NCBI RefSeq assembly: GCF_016907895.1
Contig: NZ_JAFBCV010000007.1
Coordinates: forward strand, 62,001 to 126,000
DNA from: Shouchella xiaoxiensis
GTDB taxonomy: Bacteria > Bacillota > Bacilli > Bacillales > Bacillaceae_D
Direction: 5' to 3'
Length of the DNA: 64,000 bases
Positions 9,014 to 17,414 of this stretch are shown one piece after another. The notes below the pieces were generated by a model. The model was given only the letters and a program-made list of their open reading frames with translations, searched no databases and was not told the origin of the DNA. The position numbers were made by a program, and so were the translations under genes. Position 1 is the first letter of the stretch. The number at the start of each line of letters is the position of its first letter.

Positions 9014-10630
9014 TTATTGTTCTGAATACACGCTATTCGCAAGATCAACGAAGTTCTGCATGCCTCTCGATTCCAACTCGGTGACATACTCATCCCACTC
9101 CGACAAGTCACGCGTCCCTAAAATGAAGCGCAGTGTATTTTGTCTAACGTAATCGGTTAGCGGCGTACTTAACAGCGTTGATTGCTCAAGCTGCATCGCA
9201 TTGTATTTAATTGGCGGGTTCGGTGGAAGCACTTCTTTTGTTGCTAACATCGCTTCCTGAAATTCGATCTCTTCCTCGTTCATCATGGAATGTAAGAGCT
9301 CAGTTGAACCGCCATACGATAAGTTCCCTCCAGAAAAACCAAAGTCAACATTAAGCGCCTTTGTCCCAGCTGGATTCAAGCCTACATAGTTAACATCCTC
9401 AGCAAGCTGTCGGTTGCCGTCACTGTCTTTAGTAAACGTGACGTCCTCAACGCCCCACTTGGTGAATTCCTTTGCTTCTGGACTATAGAAAAGCCAATCA
9501 ATAAACTGCATCATCGCATCAAAGTTTGGATCTTCTTTTGCTTTTGCATTAATCATAACGCCGTTCTCAAGCTTAGAACCACCAATGACATGACCGAGAG
9601 GACCTGCTGGCACCGGAATTTTTTTAATTTCAAAATTCCCTTCACCAACCGTCCCGTTTAAATCGTTACGGTAATCAATAACCGTTTGTGAATTTGTGTT
9701 AATCACAAACGAATCTTCGTTTACCAGCTTCTGCTGTGCCTGCTGGTCTTCCTGCGTAACGCTTTCCGGATCAAGCAGCCCTTTTTCAACAAGTCCGTTA
9801 AAGTACGTAACGAATTCTTTGTGAGCGTCCGTTGCTGGCGCGAAATAAAACTCTTCATTGTCATGATCAAACATTAACCCATTACCAAGTCCCCAACCAG
9901 CTACCGTCCCAAAAGAAGGCGCCGCGATATTCATCGTGCTCTCAAACGTAAATCGGTCCGAGAAAGGAGTGACATCAGGATAGGCATTTTTCATTTCCTC
10001 AAGAACGGTCTCCACTTCATCCCATGTCTCAGGCACATCTAGATTCAATTCTTCTAAAATATCCATGCGCATGGCCAACGTGTAATCTGGCCAAACGTTT
10101 TCATGCATGCCCGGCAGAATGTAATAATTCCCGTCTTCATGCTCCAACGTTTCTAAATACGGTTCCATCTCATACTCTTCAATCGCTGCGGAGAAATGCG
10201 GCATCAAATGCAGGTATTCACTTACAGGTAAGATAGCGCCCGACGAAACAAACGGAGCTTCTTCTCCTGGATAGGTTTTTGGAATGATATAAGGCGCGTC
10301 GCCACTGCTAATCAATAAACTTCTCTTTTCAGTGTAGTCACTCATCGGCACAACCGTAACGTCCAATGAGACGTTCGTCCGTTCCTCAATCTCTTCCATT
10401 AACAGCCAATCATTTTTGTACGGGTAATTCGGGTGGTCACTAAATAATAAAGAGAATGAAATGGGTTCTGTTGCTTGGAACTGATCTCCCACTGCATATT
10501 CTTCCATTGCAGCTCCGCTCACATCTTCGTCAACTCCTGCCGCCTCATCCTCGTTATTACAAGCGGCTAACACTGACAACATCACAACGCTGGACATAAG
10601 GTACATAGAAGCTTTTCCGATTTTTTTCAC
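9014..10630 (-). CDS. Extracellular carbohydrate-binding lipoprotein (LplA/YtcQ type)
   Basis: 538 residues, GTG start after AGAGGGGGATT. The N-terminus has a lysine-rich start, hydrophobic core and lipobox VLAAC, with C24 as the predicted lipid-modified residue, so it is anchored outside the membrane. The acidic linker and the long SBP fold (NYPYKNDWLLMEEIEERTNV, DGNYYILPG, PETWDEVETVLEEMKNAYPD) match family 1 proteins of about 500-550 residues that capture pectin, xylan or other oligosaccharides. It follows the two permease genes. No ATPase gene is nearby, as is usual for this class, which shares an MsmX-type ATPase encoded elsewhere (established for B. subtilis). Confidence 0.92.
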   Translation of the reverse strand: MKKIGKASMYLMSSVVMLSVLAACNNEDEAAGVDEDVSGAAMEEYAVGDQFQATEPISFSLLFSDHPNYPYKNDWLLMEEIEERTNVSLDVTVVPMSDYTEKRSLLISSGDAPYIIPKTYPGEEAPFVSSGAILPVSEYLHLMPHFSAAIEEYEMEPYLETLEHEDGNYYILPGMHENVWPDYTLAMRMDILEELNLDVPETWDEVETVLEEMKNAYPDVTPFSDRFTFESTMNIAAPSFGTVAGWGLGNGLMFDHDNEEFYFAPATDAHKEFVTYFNGLVEKGLLDPESVTQEDQQAQQKLVNEDSFVINTNSQTVIDYRNDLNGTVGEGNFEIKKIPVPAGPLGHVIGGSKLENGVMINAKAKEDPNFDAMMQFIDWLFYSPEAKEFTKWGVEDVTFTKDSDGNRQLAEDVNYVGLNPAGTKALNVDFGFSGGNLSYGGSTELLHSMMNEEEIEFQEAMLATKEVLPPNPPIKYNAMQLEQSTLLSTPLTDYVRQNTLRFILGTRDLSEWDEYVTELESRGMQNFVDLANSVYSEQ

Positions 10631-10657
10631 AATAAATCCCCCTCTGGATTTTAATGG

Positions 10658-10671
10658 ATTAAACGCTTACA
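10658..10671 (-). promoter_or_regulatory. cre-like box between permease and binding-protein genes
   Basis: On minus it reads TGTAAGCGTTTAAT, 13 of 14 positions of the cre consensus TGWAARCGYTWWCW. It sits in the 54-bp gap upstream of the binding-protein gene and could act as an internal CcpA roadblock. Confidence 0.45.
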
Positions 10672-10684
10672 AAGACGTACAACC

Positions 10685-11557
10685 TTATCCCTTTACAGAA
10701 CCAAGCATCACCCCTGATACAAAGAATTTTTGAATATATGGATAGACACAAAGGATCGGCAGTACCGTTAACACCATCGTGACAGATTTAATATTAGATG
10801 AGATTTGATTTAAGTTATCTGCACTAGTCGCGCCTGTCGAGAGCGTCCCCTCAACGCCTTTTATCATATTGCGCAAGTACATAGAAACCGGAAATAAGTC
10901 TTTATCGGTAAAATATAAAAACGCTGGAAACCAAGAATTCCAATGGGTAACTGCGTAAAATAGCATCATTGTTGCCAAAATTGGCTTCGATAGTGGGAGC
11001 ACAATTTTCAACAAAATACCATACGTACTTGAACCATCGATAATTGCTGCTTCTTCCAGCTCATCTGGAATATTCTCGAAGAAGGTTTTCATAATCAGTA
11101 GATTAAATACACTGATTGCCCCTGGAACAACTACCGCCCAAATCGTATTTCCGAAACCAAGACTGTTAATTAACACATAGTTCGGAATCAGTCCTCCATT
11201 AAAAAACATTGTGAACACAACAAACATAATCAAGAAATTCCGACCTCGTAATCGTTTCTTCGCTAATGGATAAGCCAGCATTGTCGATAAAACGAGAGAG
11301 ATAAATGTACCGACAACCGTGTAAACAACGGTATTTCGGTAATTGATCCAAAACATCGAATCACTCATGACAACCCGGTACGTATCAATGTTAAATCCTT
11401 GTGGGATGAGGTTTACATTTCCAGCGATGATATTGGTTTCTGAACTGAACGACTGCGCGATGATATTCAGAAATGGATACAGCGTTACAAATACGATTAC
11501 AAGCATAAGAAAAACATTAAATACTTTGAACACTTGGTACGAAACAGAATCTTTCAT
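10685..11557 (-). CDS. Carbohydrate ABC transporter permease (LplC/YtcP type)
   Basis: 290 residues with six membrane segments and the inner-membrane EAA loop ELEEAAIIDGSSTYGILLKIVLPLSKP, the site that docks the ATPase. The N-terminal phrase VFNVFLMLVIVFVTLYPFLNIIAQSFSS is typical of the CUT1 second permease. AGGAGGGATGGCTG precedes the ATG. It starts 14 bp after the partner permease, and the pair plus the downstream lipoprotein form one importer. Presumed cargo is acidic xylo-oligosaccharides because the cluster contains a GH67 alpha-glucuronidase. Confidence 0.92.
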   Translation of the reverse strand: MKDSVSYQVFKVFNVFLMLVIVFVTLYPFLNIIAQSFSSETNIIAGNVNLIPQGFNIDTYRVVMSDSMFWINYRNTVVYTVVGTFISLVLSTMLAYPLAKKRLRGRNFLIMFVVFTMFFNGGLIPNYVLINSLGFGNTIWAVVVPGAISVFNLLIMKTFFENIPDELEEAAIIDGSSTYGILLKIVLPLSKPILATMMLFYAVTHWNSWFPAFLYFTDKDLFPVSMYLRNMIKGVEGTLSTGATSADNLNQISSNIKSVTMVLTVLPILCVYPYIQKFFVSGVMLGSVKG

Positions 11558-11570
11558 CAGCCATCCCTCC

Positions 11571-12527
11571 TTACCATAAGCTGTTGTCCGTCATCTTCCG
11601 CGATAGAAAATTTGCGCCGAAAATGAGGATAAGTCCGACAAGAGCTTCAAATAAACCAATTGCTGTTCCGTAACTAAAGCTTGCTGATTGAATTCCAATC
11701 CGGTAAACATAGGTTGAAATGACATCAGCCGTTTCATAAACAAGTGGGTTATACAATAAGAGGATCTTCTCAAAACCAACCTGCAAGAAATTTCCTATGT
11801 TCAAAATGAGAAGCACGATAATCGTCGGTAGTATTCCCGGTATCGTAATATGGAGTGTCTGCTTCCACCGGTTCGCTCCATCAATCCGGGCCGCTTCATA
11901 GAGCTCATCATTTATTCCCGTAAGTGCTGCTAAATAAAGAATGGCACCCCAGCCAGTTGTTTGCCAGACTTCAGAAGAGATAAAAATGGTACGGAACCAC
12001 TCTGGCAACTGGATAAAGCTATAGCGATTTCCCGTGAAGAATTCGACCAAGTTGTTAATTGAGCCGTTAATCGCCACAAGCTCAAGAACCATCCCTGCAA
12101 CAACAACCATTGAGAAGAAATGAGGCAGGTAGGAAGTTGTTTGCACAAATCGCTTAAACCCTTTTCGCCTGATTTCATTCAAAAGCAGTGCAAAAATAAT
12201 AGGAATCGGAAAGGTAATAACAAGTAAGAGAAAAGCTAAAATAAGCGTATTTTGAAAGACCATCAAAAACGTTGGATCACTTAAAAACATTTGGAAATAA
12301 TAAAATCCGACCCATTCTTCACCAATAATGCTTCCTCCAGGAATGAATCTTCTAAAGGCAATGATGTTTCCGAACATGGGTCCGTATCTGAATATTAAAA
12401 AGAATAGAATCGGCAAGACGAGTAACGAGTAAAGCTGCCAATCTTTTTTTATCACTTTTTTAAACTTGCGCCACTTCGTACTAGGCTCAGGTGAATGCAT
12501 GGTTATCGTTTTAGCAATCTCTTGCAA
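11571..12527 (-). CDS. Carbohydrate ABC transporter permease (LplB/YteP type)
   Basis: 318 residues from a TTG at 12527, chosen because AAAGGAGG lies seven bases upstream; longer in-frame starts run back through that ribosome site and into an untranslated hairpin. Six membrane helices and the EAA loop DELYEAARIDGANRWKQTLHITIPGILP are visible, and the N-terminus has the family phrase LYSLLVLPILFFLIFRYGPMFG. It is the first gene of the transporter operon, about 230 bp downstream of aguA, with its own promoter and cre in that gap. Confidence 0.9.
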   Translation of the reverse strand: MQEIAKTITMHSPEPSTKWRKFKKVIKKDWQLYSLLVLPILFFLIFRYGPMFGNIIAFRRFIPGGSIIGEEWVGFYYFQMFLSDPTFLMVFQNTLILAFLLLVITFPIPIIFALLLNEIRRKGFKRFVQTTSYLPHFFSMVVVAGMVLELVAINGSINNLVEFFTGNRYSFIQLPEWFRTIFISSEVWQTTGWGAILYLAALTGINDELYEAARIDGANRWKQTLHITIPGILPTIIVLLILNIGNFLQVGFEKILLLYNPLVYETADVISTYVYRIGIQSASFSYGTAIGLFEALVGLILIFGANFLSRKMTDNSLW

Positions 12528-12565
12528 AGAATTCCCTCCTTTAAGGAAGCATTTTCTTCGTCTCA

Positions 12566-12596
12566 AACTTTGTTTGTTCATACGATAAACAAAGTT
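12566..12596 (-). other. Leader hairpin upstream of the transporter operon
   Basis: Perfect 10-bp inverted repeat AACTTTGTTT / AAACAAAGTT with an 11-nt loop, within the untranslated leader between promoter and TTG start. It has no T-run and is not an obvious terminator; it may be an operator or an mRNA 5' stabiliser. Confidence 0.5.
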
Positions 12597-12605
12597 AATA
12601 AAAAA

Positions 12606-12619
12606 AGATAGCGCTTCCA
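12606..12619 (-). promoter_or_regulatory. cre site upstream of ABC transporter operon
   Basis: On minus it reads TGGAAGCGCTATCT, 13 of 14 to the cre consensus. It lies about 50 bp downstream of the predicted -10 box, a position where CcpA blocks elongation. Confidence 0.6.
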
Positions 12620-12666
12620 TTTAAGATCTTACTATGGTCTTCCAACTAGCATGTTAGTATAGCAGA

Positions 12667-12695
12667 AGCATATCGTCCATTTTCAGAAATGTCAA
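12667..12695 (-). promoter_or_regulatory. SigA-type promoter for ABC transporter operon
   Basis: On minus TTGACA at 12695-12690, a 17-bp spacer and TATGCT at 12672-12667. Just downstream is an imperfect palindrome CTAACATGCTAG (about 12649-12660), a candidate site for the local GntR regulator. Confidence 0.6.
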
Positions 12696-12760
12696 TATCC
12701 TCTTTCTGTTGAATTGACCTCCATTCTTTCAGATTTTGTCGTTTTTCGTTTTTTTACTTC

Positions 12761-14827
12761 CTACTCATACATTTTTCGTCCATCTGCGTCTGGTATTCCC
12801 GACTTCCGTAAGAAATACGTGTTCACTTGATCACGCCATTCTCGGGCGTTCGATAGCTGTAGCTGCAGTCTTTCAGCAACATTTTTATAACGATAAGGGT
12901 CAATTAGTGATTTGAGAGACTGCCATTCACTAATGAGCCACTCCACGTCAGTAACACCTTCAAAATGGGAATCATAATAGTGCTGAATGACGGTTTTGCC
13001 GTTTTTTAAGCGGTGCGTATAAGGTACATGATGAAAAAAGAGTAGCAGATCATCAGGACATTGATCAAGCGCATTAAAGCGGTCTGCGTTCTCCTTTGCA
13101 TACTGGTCCACAAAGGCGGTTCCGCTCTCTCTTGTTCGGTCAACGCCCAACCCTTCCCGATCAGCAAAATGATACGTGCCCCAGCGTGAATATTCATACC
13201 CATCAACATTGACTCCGTAATGATGATTCGGGTTTACCATCCAGCCAATGCCTAATGGCGTTGTATAGTTTTCATAGATCGACCAAGACGCCAGCAGCAT
13301 TTCCGATAGAACTCGCTTTAGCTTTTCTTCATGGCCAAAAGTGAGGACAATCCATTCATGCAAAATTTCCTCGGCTGTAAGATCAGCATTCCACGTCAAT
13401 CGACCATATCCAAATAAATTCGCTTGGGCCAGCGTATGACCTGTCCAGCTCTGTTCGTCACCACTATTTGCTACTGCGGCAATACCACTTATTTTTGCTT
13501 GGTACAACGATCCGTTTACAATTGACTGCACCGTGGATCCTTCTCCCTGCACTTTCGTATCGAACTGAAGCACTTCCTTCCACATTGGCACAAGGTAACA
13601 GAGATCTTTTTGCTGTCCTAGATACTCCTGTGTTATTTGGAATTCAAGTAGCTGATTTGTCTGTTGCAGCGCACCGAATAATGGCGATACCGGCTCTCTC
13701 ACTTGAAAGTCCATCGGTCCATTCTTAATTTGTAGCACCACATTGTCACGGAAACGTCCATCCAGCGGAACAAAGTGATCATAGGCAGCACGGGCTCGAT
13801 CCGTCTTCCGATCACGCCAATCTTGCATGCAATTGTAAACAAAGCAACGCCAGATCACCATGCCATTGTAAGGGCTGAGGGCGTCAGCTAATAGGTTTGC
13901 CCCATCCGCATGATCACGCTCGTATGTGAATGGTCCAGGCCGATGCTCAGAATCTGCTTTGACGACAAAACCGCCAAATCGTGGCATATATGAATAGATT
14001 TCCGCTACTTTCTCTTTCCACCATTGCTGAACCCCTGCATCTAGTGGATCTGCTGTATCTAAATGGCCCAATTCAATTGGACTTGCAAAGTTAATGCTTA
14101 AATAGACTGTAACGCCGTAAGATTGAAAGATTTCTTCCAGCCGCTGCACGTCCGTTAAATACCGTTCTGAAATCAAATGGGTCTCTTCTTTCCAGACATT
14201 CACATTATTAATCGAGATCGCATTTATACCAACGGAAGCAAGCAGTCTCGCATAGTCTGTTAATCTCTTTTCATCTGTCGTTACGGTACCATTGCTGTAA
14301 AAGATTGATTGTCCAGAGTAACCTCGCTCAATACTCCCGTCAATGTTATCCCATTGATTGAGCATCCGAATCTGATTTTGCGGAGCATCTTGGATCGTCA
14401 AATCTGTTAATGACTGTTTTTGCGAAATGAGCCTGAGCAAGTGAAACACGCCATACAGCAAGCCCTTCTCCGATGCACCCACGACAATCAGTTGATTGTC
14501 CTTTTCTTTTATTATGTAGCCCTCTTCGTTTAATTCAGCGATTTCCTCTTGATTGATTCCATGTTTCCGTAAACGAGCTTTATCAGCAACCGTTGTCAGG
14601 ACAAGCTGTGCATCTTCTTGCCAAGTGGACGTCTTTCCAAACATCGACTCAACCGCCAAATTTAGTTCCCTCTTGATCGCTTGCCCAATCAACGTTTCTT
14701 TTTGCAACGAAATTGTTTGTACATAGCTCCAGTAATGTGCTTCTTCCTGCTTGTTCAAAATTGTTTCATACTGAAGCCAGCAGCGATAAGCCTGTTCCGT
14801 CATGGATTCCATTTCCACATGTTGCAT
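12761..14827 (-). CDS. aguA: Alpha-glucuronidase, GH67
   Basis: 688 residues, close to the family norm of about 680-690. It removes (4-O-methyl)glucuronic acid from the non-reducing end of short xylo-oligosaccharides (aldouronates) in the cytoplasm. In this numbering the acid Glu is E294 (KADSEHRPGP), with D373 in NGPMDFQ and E401 in FQITQEY as the inverting catalytic carboxylates. The spacings 79 and 28 are exactly those I recall for the Geobacillus enzyme (E285, D364, E392). AAAGGAGGATC precedes the ATG. It follows gntR by 39 bp with a cre between, and sits next to the importer operon, defining the locus as aldouronate utilisation. Confidence 0.95.
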   Translation of the reverse strand: MQHVEMESMTEQAYRCWLQYETILNKQEEAHYWSYVQTISLQKETLIGQAIKRELNLAVESMFGKTSTWQEDAQLVLTTVADKARLRKHGINQEEIAELNEEGYIIKEKDNQLIVVGASEKGLLYGVFHLLRLISQKQSLTDLTIQDAPQNQIRMLNQWDNIDGSIERGYSGQSIFYSNGTVTTDEKRLTDYARLLASVGINAISINNVNVWKEETHLISERYLTDVQRLEEIFQSYGVTVYLSINFASPIELGHLDTADPLDAGVQQWWKEKVAEIYSYMPRFGGFVVKADSEHRPGPFTYERDHADGANLLADALSPYNGMVIWRCFVYNCMQDWRDRKTDRARAAYDHFVPLDGRFRDNVVLQIKNGPMDFQVREPVSPLFGALQQTNQLLEFQITQEYLGQQKDLCYLVPMWKEVLQFDTKVQGEGSTVQSIVNGSLYQAKISGIAAVANSGDEQSWTGHTLAQANLFGYGRLTWNADLTAEEILHEWIVLTFGHEEKLKRVLSEMLLASWSIYENYTTPLGIGWMVNPNHHYGVNVDGYEYSRWGTYHFADREGLGVDRTRESGTAFVDQYAKENADRFNALDQCPDDLLLFFHHVPYTHRLKNGKTVIQHYYDSHFEGVTDVEWLISEWQSLKSLIDPYRYKNVAERLQLQLSNAREWRDQVNTYFLRKSGIPDADGRKMYE

Positions 14828-14847
14828 ACGTTTGATCCTCCTTTAAT

Positions 14848-14861
14848 ATAAAGCGCTTTCA
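14848..14861 (-). promoter_or_regulatory. cre site between gntR and aguA
   Basis: On minus TGAAAGCGCTTTAT, 13 of 14 to the consensus, located just upstream of the aguA ribosome site. Likely point of CcpA repression. Confidence 0.65.
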
Positions 14862-14866
14862 AAAAC

Positions 14867-15547
14867 CTACTTAAAATAATCAAGATACTTTTCCTTTAAT
14901 GCTTGTTTCTCAAAATTAACGACTTGAAGATGGTCCGTCATTTGTTGAACCGCCTTATCGGCATCCCTATTGCTTATCGCCTCGAATATAAGGTGGTGCT
15001 GCTGTACGATGTTGAGCCAATCCGAATTAGACGCAAGCCTTAACATACGTAAGCGATCAAAATGACTATTTAATTGCCTGATGATCTTCCAAGAACGCAT
15101 TTTCTGACAGCCTTCAAACAGCAATTGATGGAATGCTTCATCAAGTTCAAATAACTGCTGATGCGTGCCTTTCTCTAAACAAAGTGTCTGCATCGCCAAA
15201 TTGCTCTCTAACTTAAATAATTGGTCGCTTTGCAACGTTACACATGCCTCTCTCACAATCACTTGTTCAATTGTCTGACGGATAAACCGACCTTCTTCAA
15301 CAAGGGCAAGATCTAAATAAGAAACCATTGTTCCGCTTTGCGGAAATACATCAAGCAGCTCTTCTTGGGCAAGCATTAAAAACGCTTCTCTTACAGGAGT
15401 CCGGCTCACTTGAAGCTGCATGGCTACTTCCTTTTCAGAAATCTTCGCACCCGGGACTAGATCCCAGTCAATAATGCGGTTTTTAATGGTTTGATAGACA
15501 TAATCTCTTGTCGAACCATTAACACGCTTTGATTCAATCGTTGCGAT
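14867..15547 (-). CDS. GntR-family (FadR subfamily) regulator with apparent non-canonical start
   Basis: The N-terminal winged helix is STRDYVYQTIKNRIIDWDLV, then PGAKISEKEVAMQLQVSRTPVREAF, followed by the all-helical FCD effector domain to the C-terminus. No ATG, GTG or TTG exists in frame upstream of the helix-turn-helix back to the predicted transcript start; the first in-frame ATG (15421) lies inside the DNA-binding helix region and would destroy it. An AAAGGAGG ribosome site lies eight bases before an ATC codon at 15547-15545, taken here as the start (226 residues). Either ATC initiation or a mutated start codon. The gene heads the aguA transcript, so it probably senses an aldouronate or glucuronate and controls the locus. 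Confidence 0.8.
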   Translation of the reverse strand: MATIESKRVNGSTRDYVYQTIKNRIIDWDLVPGAKISEKEVAMQLQVSRTPVREAFLMLAQEELLDVFPQSGTMVSYLDLALVEEGRFIRQTIEQVIVREACVTLQSDQLFKLESNLAMQTLCLEKGTHQQLFELDEAFHQLLFEGCQKMRSWKIIRQLNSHFDRLRMLRLASNSDWLNIVQQHHLIFEAISNRDADKAVQQMTDHLQVVNFEKQALKEKYLDYFK

Positions 15548-15590
15548 TAGATGTACCTCCTTTCTACTCGTATAATCTTCTACGTTAATT

Positions 15591-15600
15591 ATACTAGTAT
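15591..15600 (-). promoter_or_regulatory. Palindromic operator at gntR promoter
   Basis: ATACTAGTAT, a 10-bp perfect palindrome placed at about +4 to +13 of the gntR promoter, the expected position for autorepression by the GntR product. Confidence 0.5.
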
Positions 15601-15610
15601 GGTAGTTCAG

Positions 15611-15639
15611 ATTATATGCATTCCTTTTCTTTTTTGCAA
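15611..15639 (-). promoter_or_regulatory. SigA promoter of gntR-aguA
   Basis: On minus TTGCAA (15639-15634), 17-bp spacer and perfect TATAAT (15616-15611). Predicted start of transcription near 15604. Confidence 0.75.
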
Positions 15640-15668
15640 TACTTTTTTGAAAATTTATTAATCTAAAA

Positions 15669-15694
15669 AAAGAGTGGTAATAGCACCACTCTTT
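15669..15694 (-). terminator. Terminator of the FAD oxidoreductase gene
   Basis: AAAGAGTGGT / ACCACTCTTT arms with a six-base loop, followed on minus by seven T residues. It sits seven bases after the oxidoreductase stop. Confidence 0.88.
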
Positions 15695-15700
15695 TACTCT

Positions 15701-16594
15701 CTAAAAATCTTCATCAATTAAATCGCCAATGACTCTGCTTGCTACTTTACTTCCATCAGCAGCTGCCAGGATAAGCTGTGGCGGAGCTTTCAACGCTGTA
15801 TCACCACATGCGAAAAGACCTGCAACCGTGGTGCGTCCAAACTCATCTGTTTTAATTCCACCTATATCCGTTTGCTCACAACCGGCCGCTTCAGCGAGCG
15901 ATGTTGCTTGAACAAGCTTCGTTTCCACAAAACCCCCGCTTCGTTTGACCGATGTTCCATCTTGGAAATGGACGGTTTCAAGCTGCCCGTTTGTTCCCTC
16001 GAGCTCGATGATGGCTTCTTCCATAATCGCAATCTCTCTTTTTAAAAATGGTGCTTTCTGCTCGCCGGTTAAGCGCCACTTTCCGTTTGTTGCTAGCACG
16101 AGGTTGTCACTCCAGTTCCAAATCATCTTAGGAAAATGCAGTGCCGCTTCACTCTCAACAATGACAAGCAATGGTTTATCTTTCATTTCCCAGCCGTCAC
16201 AAAACGGACAGTTAAATAAGCTCTTCCCATAGTAATGCCAAATATTCTCGACATCTGGCAGCTTGTCTTTTAAACCGGTTGCGAGAATCACTTTTCTCGA
16301 TTTAAAGACCGTTGTTGCCGTTTTTACAACGAAAACGGATTCTTCTTTTTGTATATCAATGACTCGATCTTGCTCTATCTGTAGATTCGGATAGGTTTGC
16401 AAATCAGCGTGCGCCGCCGCGCGGAACTGTTGCGGACTAACCCCATCCCTCGTAATAAACCCATGTGACTCATGCGTAACCGCGTTTCTTGCCTGGTTTT
16501 CATCAATCAACATCACGTTCCTCTTTGACCGTCCAAGCACAAGCGCTGCATTTAATCCTGCTGGGCCACCTCCAACAACGATGCAATCAAACAT
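15701..16594 (-). CDS. NAD(P)/FAD-dependent thioredoxin reductase-like oxidoreductase
   Basis: 297 residues. N-terminal FAD dinucleotide fold VVGGGPAGLNAALVLGRS, the second GATGLKDKLP-type motif (LATGLKDKLPDVE), a redox-active pair in FNCPFCDGWE (C129 and C132) and the C-terminal FAD ribityl motif GLFACGDTA. This matches the small thioredoxin-reductase-like family; the N-terminal TGR and CPFCDG forms are common in low-molecular-weight thiol or ferredoxin-NADP-type reductases of Bacillus. Electron acceptor unknown. AAAGGAG precedes the ATG. The gene is monocistronic, with a terminator downstream and a repeat-rich upstream region. Confidence 0.88.
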   Translation of the reverse strand: MFDCIVVGGGPAGLNAALVLGRSKRNVMLIDENQARNAVTHESHGFITRDGVSPQQFRAAAHADLQTYPNLQIEQDRVIDIQKEESVFVVKTATTVFKSRKVILATGLKDKLPDVENIWHYYGKSLFNCPFCDGWEMKDKPLLVIVESEAALHFPKMIWNWSDNLVLATNGKWRLTGEQKAPFLKREIAIMEEAIIELEGTNGQLETVHFQDGTSVKRSGGFVETKLVQATSLAEAAGCEQTDIGGIKTDEFGRTTVAGLFACGDTALKAPPQLILAAADGSKVASRVIGDLIDEDF

Positions 16595-16619
16595 GATTCA
16601 TTCACTCCTTTATCATATA

Positions 16620-16711
16620 TATTAAAGACTGTTTATATCCTTAAAAAGAAGATCTTTATTGCCATTATGATGAACTTACATCATAACCAACTATTAAAGA
16701 CCCTTTATATC
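16620..16711. repeat. Pair of 20-bp direct repeats upstream of the FAD oxidoreductase
   Basis: TATTAAAGACTGTTTATATC at 16620-16639 and TATTAAAGACCCTTTATATC at 16692-16711 agree at 18 of 20 positions, 72 bp apart (close to seven helical turns). Likely twin binding sites of a regulator. Confidence 0.6.
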
Positions 16712-16726
16712 TGTCATTAATCTTAT

Positions 16727-16742
16727 CGTAACCGTTACGGTT
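16727..16742. promoter_or_regulatory. Overlapping palindromes in intergenic region
   Basis: CGTAACCGTTACG (16727-16739) and AACCGTTACGGTT (16730-16742) are two overlapping 13-bp palindromes. Possible operator; no regulator can be assigned. Confidence 0.4.
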
Positions 16743-16771
16743 TATCAAGTGTTTTCTTCTTTTTTTAAAGA

Positions 16772-16798
16772 GAAGCTGTTCGCTTAATGAACAGCTTC
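16772..16798 (-). terminator. Hairpin downstream of GNAT gene
   Basis: GAAGCTGTTC / GAACAGCTTC perfect 10-bp arms, seven bases after the GNAT stop. The following T-run on minus is short (TCTTT). Confidence 0.7.
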
Positions 16799-16804
16799 CC
16801 TCAA

Positions 16805-17386
16805 TCAAACCACTTTGATCTCATTTGCGTCACTCGCTTCATTCGAGTTCGGATGGATGATTCCATAATGAACCATGTCTTCAAAGTTCCCTTCCTTTAG
16901 CACATGTTGGGCGAGCGTGCCTTCGTAGGTCATTCCGCACTTCTCCATAATTTTTCCTGATGCAGGGTTTGATTTAAAAAAGCGCGCATACACACGGTGA
17001 TAGCCTTTTTCTGCAAATGCGAATGCAATCATCGCTTTCGCAGCTTCTGTGCCGTAACCACTTCCCCAATAAGGTTCACCAATCCAGTACGCAAGCTCCC
17101 CATTTTGATCAGCGGCATTGTTAGAAAGACCTATCGCACCGTACAAAATGCTGCTTTTTTTATCTGTTACGGCAAATGTATAACCTTTATCCCCATTCTT
17201 GTTTTGTTCAAGTGAAGCAATCCACTGCTTTGCTGCTTCAATTGGATAGGGATAGGGCAAACTACGTGTCGTTTTAAAAATATTATAATTGTTACAGAGC
17301 CTGCTTACTTCTTCAGCATCATCTTGGTTAAATAAGCGCAGCTCCAACCGTTCCGTTGTCATTGTTTCATCAAACTTATTATACAT
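16805..17386 (-). CDS. GNAT acetyltransferase (RimJ/RimL type)
   Basis: 193 residues from the ATG at 17386, preceded by GGAGGAGAGGC; a TTG 15 bp upstream would place that ribosome site inside the gene. Sequence shows TERLELRLFNQDDAEEVSRL at the N-terminus, the acetyl-CoA pyrophosphate loop in GEPYWGSGYGTEAAKAMIAFAF and the C-terminal NPASGKIMEKCGMTYEGTL. This pattern is that of RimJ/RimL-like N-acetyltransferases acting on protein N-termini or small amines. Substrate unknown. Confidence 0.9.
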   Translation of the reverse strand: MYNKFDETMTTERLELRLFNQDDAEEVSRLCNNYNIFKTTRSLPYPYPIEAAKQWIASLEQNKNGDKGYTFAVTDKKSSILYGAIGLSNNAADQNGELAYWIGEPYWGSGYGTEAAKAMIAFAFAEKGYHRVYARFFKSNPASGKIMEKCGMTYEGTLAQHVLKEGNFEDMVHYGIIHPNSNEASDANEIKVV

Positions 17387-17414
17387 ATGCCTCTCCTCCA
17401 ATGTCTTTAATCAG

